Shown here in pieces: positions 7,139 through 10,174 of a DNA stretch of 10,174 nt (position 1 is the first letter of the stretch; each line of letters starts with the position of its first letter). Made by a program: the position numbers and the translations under genes. The stretch is from Funneliformis mosseae (taxonomy: Eukaryota > Glomeromycota > Glomeromycetes > Glomerales > Glomeraceae): positions 1-10,174 of the forward strand of contig CAJVPP010004080.1 of the NCBI GenBank assembly GCA_910592005.1. Reading direction: 5' to 3'. The notes under the pieces are model-generated. The model worked only from the letters and a program-made list of their open reading frames with translations. It was not told where the DNA came from and ran no database searches.

Positions 7139-8308
7139 CTATTTTAATATTGATTCTATAGTCCGTAAAATTCGTTGTACATACTCACAGTTATTGTTAA
7201 AATCTGAGAAATCTATAATAGTTGACCCTCCGTTGAAAGTAGTAATATTGCAAGATTTGAACATGTCAATTTCTAACGAATCATATGAATAAGATTTACC
7301 ATACGTTTTACAATAATATCACGCATATTCTGAAGTTCTAACAAAGTTTACATTGTCATTATTAAGGTATTTGGTAGTACGATAATGTTCAGGATTTGCT
7401 AGATATTTTAGCATAATAGTCCAATCACCATAACTAACGAATCTATAATCTTGCTGATATGATTTTATAAAAGTAACTATATATGCTACAGTAGTTAGTC
7501 GAATATATAACTGGTATTTCTTCTTTTCTGCCCAATCATGTGGAGTATAATGATAATACAATTCACGCAATCTAGGTTCATTCTGATGATGTGCAGGTAC
7601 ATCTCTGGCTAGAATTCTTTGACCAAAATAGTTTACATATCGATCATCAGGAATTCTTATACCACGAGGAGTTATACCTAAATACTTCTTCTCGTCAGGA
7701 ATATTGTCATTTTTCACCATATTCCAAACTCGTTTTGCCTATGTTTCAGGTCCCAACTTGAAAGCTCTCCAAGCCCGTTGGATAACTATTGCGCTATTAA
7801 TAAAGCGATGTGCAATCTTTTCCTTAACTCCGTATGTAGCGTGACCATCGAAATATTCATACGATTTTTTATATCTAAAATATATGTAATAATAAACTCT
7901 TTTAACCTCTTCTTCAGAGCTAAGCGCTCTATTAATTTTTCGTTTCCATAATATAGATCTATAATAAGCAATACGCCTTTCCTCTATTTTAACAATGCAT
8001 TCATTCAGATGCTTATCTGCGCATTTCTCGGTATTTTCACAGATAAATACTAAGGAATCACATGCAGTGCAATAAACATAAAATGTGCGTCTTCCAGGTC
8101 TGAATTTCCCATCTTCGTATAATCTTTCAGTCATATGAATATATTCATTCTTTGAGAAGAATGTTGGATTATATTCGATAAGTTTCCTGAATGGAACCCG
8201 AATTCGGGAACACCACATTTTTGGCGTTTCATCACTATATCTATAATGCAGATTGTTCAACGCCTGCACTACTACAGGATTTAAACCAGAATAGTTAGTT
8301 TTAACCAT
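7139..8308 (-). pseudogene. IQ-motif family paralogue B with two in-frame stops
   Basis: One frame runs from ATG 8308 to TAG 7139-7141 (389 codons) and is broken by TAG at 7739-7741 (codon 190) and TGA at 7319-7321 (codon 330). Domains in order: YSGLNP start; a Cys/His cluster C80-x2-C83, C90, C96, H100, C104 that could bind zinc; a basic, Tyr-rich helix; an IQ-like motif (AIVIQRAWRAF, 173-183); then VKNDNIPDEKKYLGITPRG, EKKKYQLYIRLTTVAYIVTFIKSYQQDY and DWTIMLKYLANPEHY, all shared with paralogue A. At the first stop, paralogue A has TTG (Leu), so TAG arose by one substitution. After the TGA, 59 more codons (FKSCNITTFNGGSTI...) stay open. No introns are needed. If translated, only the first 189 residues would be made. 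Function unknown; a DNA- or calmodulin-binding role is speculation. Confidence 0.75.
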
Positions 8309-8325
8309 TTTACAGGTGTAGGGAG

Positions 8326-8390
8326 TTTATAGCAATTTCACTGATTTTATTGATTTATAGCTGTTTTAGAGACTTATAGTGATTTATAGC
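8326..8390 (-). promoter_or_regulatory. Three evenly spaced GCTATAAA motifs upstream of paralogue B
   Basis: GCTATAAA on the minus strand occurs at 8326-8333, 8354-8361 and 8383-8390, that is 28 and 29 bases apart, beginning 17 bases upstream of the paralogue B start. They could be TATA-type promoter elements or short degenerate tandem repeats (the unit also resembles ACTTATAGT at 8372-8380). Confidence 0.4.
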
Positions 8391-8587
8391 AAGTATATTA
8401 TAATAAATATCAGATTCATTTTTATTCGATTACACTCCTTGTTCAAAGAACTTCGGGATTTATAACTGGTTTTTTTTCTGACATAATGATTTGGTTAAAA
8501 ATAGATCCGATCGCCGATGACTAAATCATAAAGTTTGTATCACCTAGCTCCCAGCACTTCCTCAGCAACTCAAATCACGAGGATCAG

Positions 8588-8592
8588 CCAAT
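8588..8592 (+). promoter_or_regulatory. CCAAT box upstream of the Crinkler-type gene
   Basis: The sequence GCCAATCAG sits about 135 bp before the ATG at 8725, within the usual range for CCAAT-binding complex sites in fungi. Assigned by motif and position only. Confidence 0.35.
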
Positions 8593-8724
8593 CAGATTTT
8601 GCGCGCGCAGTAACTAAGCCACCCGATTCGATTTTAAATCATTAGATATTTTTCATACATACATAATGATAAAAGAATGATAGTTTTTCTTCTTGCTCTT
8701 CTAATAGCCTAATAGTCTTATATT

Positions 8725-10174
8725 ATGGCCGAAACAGCAAATCAATTACTAGCTCGCGTCGTTCCAGATTGCGCATGGATCCCTCCACGTAATCGAAGTT
8801 CAAGCATACCAGCTCACCCCCTCTTTCCAGAAGTCGTGAGACAATGGCCCTTCTTCTTCAGAAGTGTCAATGGACATATTAATAATATTAATAATGTTCC
8901 AAGAGGACAATTCCCTATATTCCCAACCGAAACAATACGTCTCAGTGTAGAAGGCGATGCAAAAACCCGTTTATATTTTAATGTTTTAGGGCCTGTCAAC
9001 GCATTACTAGGGACACGAGGAGCAACATTTGTTTGGACATGTGATGGATTGTTGGGTTCTCCCGATTACATTCTTTGCACTAATAATTCCACAGTGGCTA
9101 AGATGCCTGTGGAAATGAAAACGCGTCATAATCTGAATTTAAGGGATCATGACCTGTGGGAAATTTATCGACATACTGACCGGGCTCCAATAATGGAAAC
9201 AGATCCAAACTTTAGATTTAAAAAGAGGATCTTATCACAGGTATTTGGCGAAATGGCCTGCAATGGCCTTCATTACGGTATTTTGTCAAATTATACCGAT
9301 ACATATTTTCTCAAAAGACCAGAAGCAGAACCAAGAACCATATATGTTTCTCATGTCGTTCATCCTAATAGTGTCAATCCGACTTTACGCGAGTGCGTAT
9401 TCTATATTAGCCATCTTGCTATTAATGATCAAGTCGGTAGAAGATTGGATCGTGTATTGGATGATATTAATTCATCCAATGGCGATGATAGCTCTGATGA
9501 TGACGATGCCGGTGATTCTAATAATGGCTCTGGGGATGATTATGTTCCTGATAATGACGATTCTTCTGATAATAATGATGATGATTATCCTTCAAAGAAG
9601 AGGAAATGGAAGCTGAGTTCTTCAAAACAGACTGGCAGTAAAAAGAAAGTAGTTGCTTCATCTTCCAAGAGAATCGCGACCATAGATGGATATATAGGTG
9701 GCGGGTCTTTTGGGCAAGTTTTTTCTGGATATTATAATAATCAAGCTGTAGCATGGAAAACTTGTGACACGTATAAGAAGCAAGAAGAGATGAAAATGCT
9801 AAAACACGAAGCTCGTATTTATTCTGTTTTGAGTGAATGCCAAGGTATGATTTTTTTCATTCATTTTATTTTTAGATACTGTATTATTAATGTGTCTATT
9901 GCAAATTGATATTAGGTCATGCTGTTCCACACTTGCTTTATAAGGGTTACATTTATGGTGGATTTCTTTTTGCACTAGCGTTACAATTAATTGAGAGTGC
10001 ACATCACGTTGATCCGGAAAGACTCACTAAAGAGGAAAAAAAAATAATAGTTAATCAGCTCAAGTCAATACATAATTATGGCGTCTTACATAATGACATC
10101 TCAAAGCAAAATATTCTATATGAACCAAAGAGTTGCCATTACTTTTTTATTGATTTTGGCTTGAGTGAGATCGT
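8725..10174 (+). CDS. Crinkler-type protein: PD-(D/E)XK nuclease domain fused to a protein kinase domain (3' partial)
   Basis: Exon 1 is 8725-9844 and exon 2 starts at 9916; the 71-nt GT-AG intron (9845-9915) is phase 1 and restores the kinase frame. Residues about 70-200 form a nuclease-like core: GSPDYIL (D114), PVEMKT (E130, K132) and QVFGEMACNGLHYGIL (from Q172), the arrangement of Crinkler REase domains. Residues 249-288 are an acidic Asp/Ser/Asn linker encoded by GAT-rich triplets, then KKRKWK (291-296) as a likely nuclear localisation signal. The kinase shows GGGSFGQVF (glycine loop, 325-333), K345 in VAWK, E362, LHNDISKQNIL (D434, N439) and DFG (453-455), so all main catalytic residues are present; HND replaces the usual HRD. 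No signal peptide is visible. In the Crinkler/RHS-like effector class such REase-kinase fusions are thought to act in nuclei, either secreted or in genome conflict. The C-lobe after the DFG motif lies outside the window. Confidence 0.85.

Larger units (their letters stand above)
8309..8724. other. Divergent intergenic promoter region
   Basis: There is no gene between the minus-strand paralogue B and the plus-strand Crinkler-type gene. Besides the GCTATAAA set, it holds a CCAAT box on the plus strand (8588-8592), a GCGCGCGC run (8601-8608) and a pyrimidine-rich TTTTTCTTCTTGCTCTTC (8683-8700) 25 bases before the Crinkler start, a feature often seen near fungal transcription starts. Confidence 0.5.

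Noticed and set aside
7319..7321. The TGA in paralogue B as part of a small intron (GTGATA...TTAG, 50 nt)
   Set aside because: Removing 50 nt does not keep frame and leads directly to another stop.
9245..9616. Plus-strand 123-codon frame rich in Met/Ile
   Set aside because: It is the shifted frame of the Crinkler gene; the Met/Ile runs come from the GAT-rich acidic linker read out of frame.

Overview
The window looks like nuclear DNA from a filamentous fungus. It is AT-rich, genes are interrupted by short GT-AG introns (60-83 nt, one of 296 nt), and the gene families recall those expanded in arbuscular-mycorrhizal fungi (Glomeromycotina, most like Rhizophagus). That assignment is inference from remembered family resemblance; no search was run.

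Layout. (1) 1-1063, minus: a coiled-coil, retrotransposon gag-like gene running off the left edge, with two in-frame stops. (2) 1268-1471, minus: a 67-aa coiled-coil ORF. (3) 1511-1996: a gene-poor stretch with a 113-bp tandem duplication of an intron-like unit. (4) 1997-2910, minus: a four-exon gene, about 51% G+C in its main exon by hand count, for a small protein that may have the cytolysin/fungal-lectin (actinoporin-like) fold; its third splice junction does not keep frame. (5) 3009-3263, plus: an 84-aa ORF, perhaps a transposon RRM-like fragment. (6) 3264-3967: AT-rich DNA with a cluster of TTTCGG motifs forming a foldback, and a small GC-rich island. (7) 3968-5715, minus: a four-exon gene for a 441-aa protein of a multicopy glomeromycotan family, with all junctions in frame. 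(8) 5716-6460: mostly empty, with a decayed cysteine-rich remnant and a 19-bp inverted repeat. (9) 6461-7013 and 7139-8308, minus: two neighbouring paralogous pseudogenes of an IQ-motif family. (10) 8309-8724: a divergent promoter region. (11) 8725-10174, plus: a Crinkler-type gene with a PD-(D/E)XK nuclease domain, an acidic linker with a basic nuclear signal, and a protein kinase domain; it runs off the right edge.

The genes do not look like one pathway. The window reads as an accessory, repeat-rich segment where effector-like and multicopy genes sit among their decaying copies. The best functional candidate is the nuclease-kinase Crinkler gene. The most unusual element by composition is the G+C-rich four-exon gene at 1997-2910. 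I found no tRNA, rRNA or CRISPR array.
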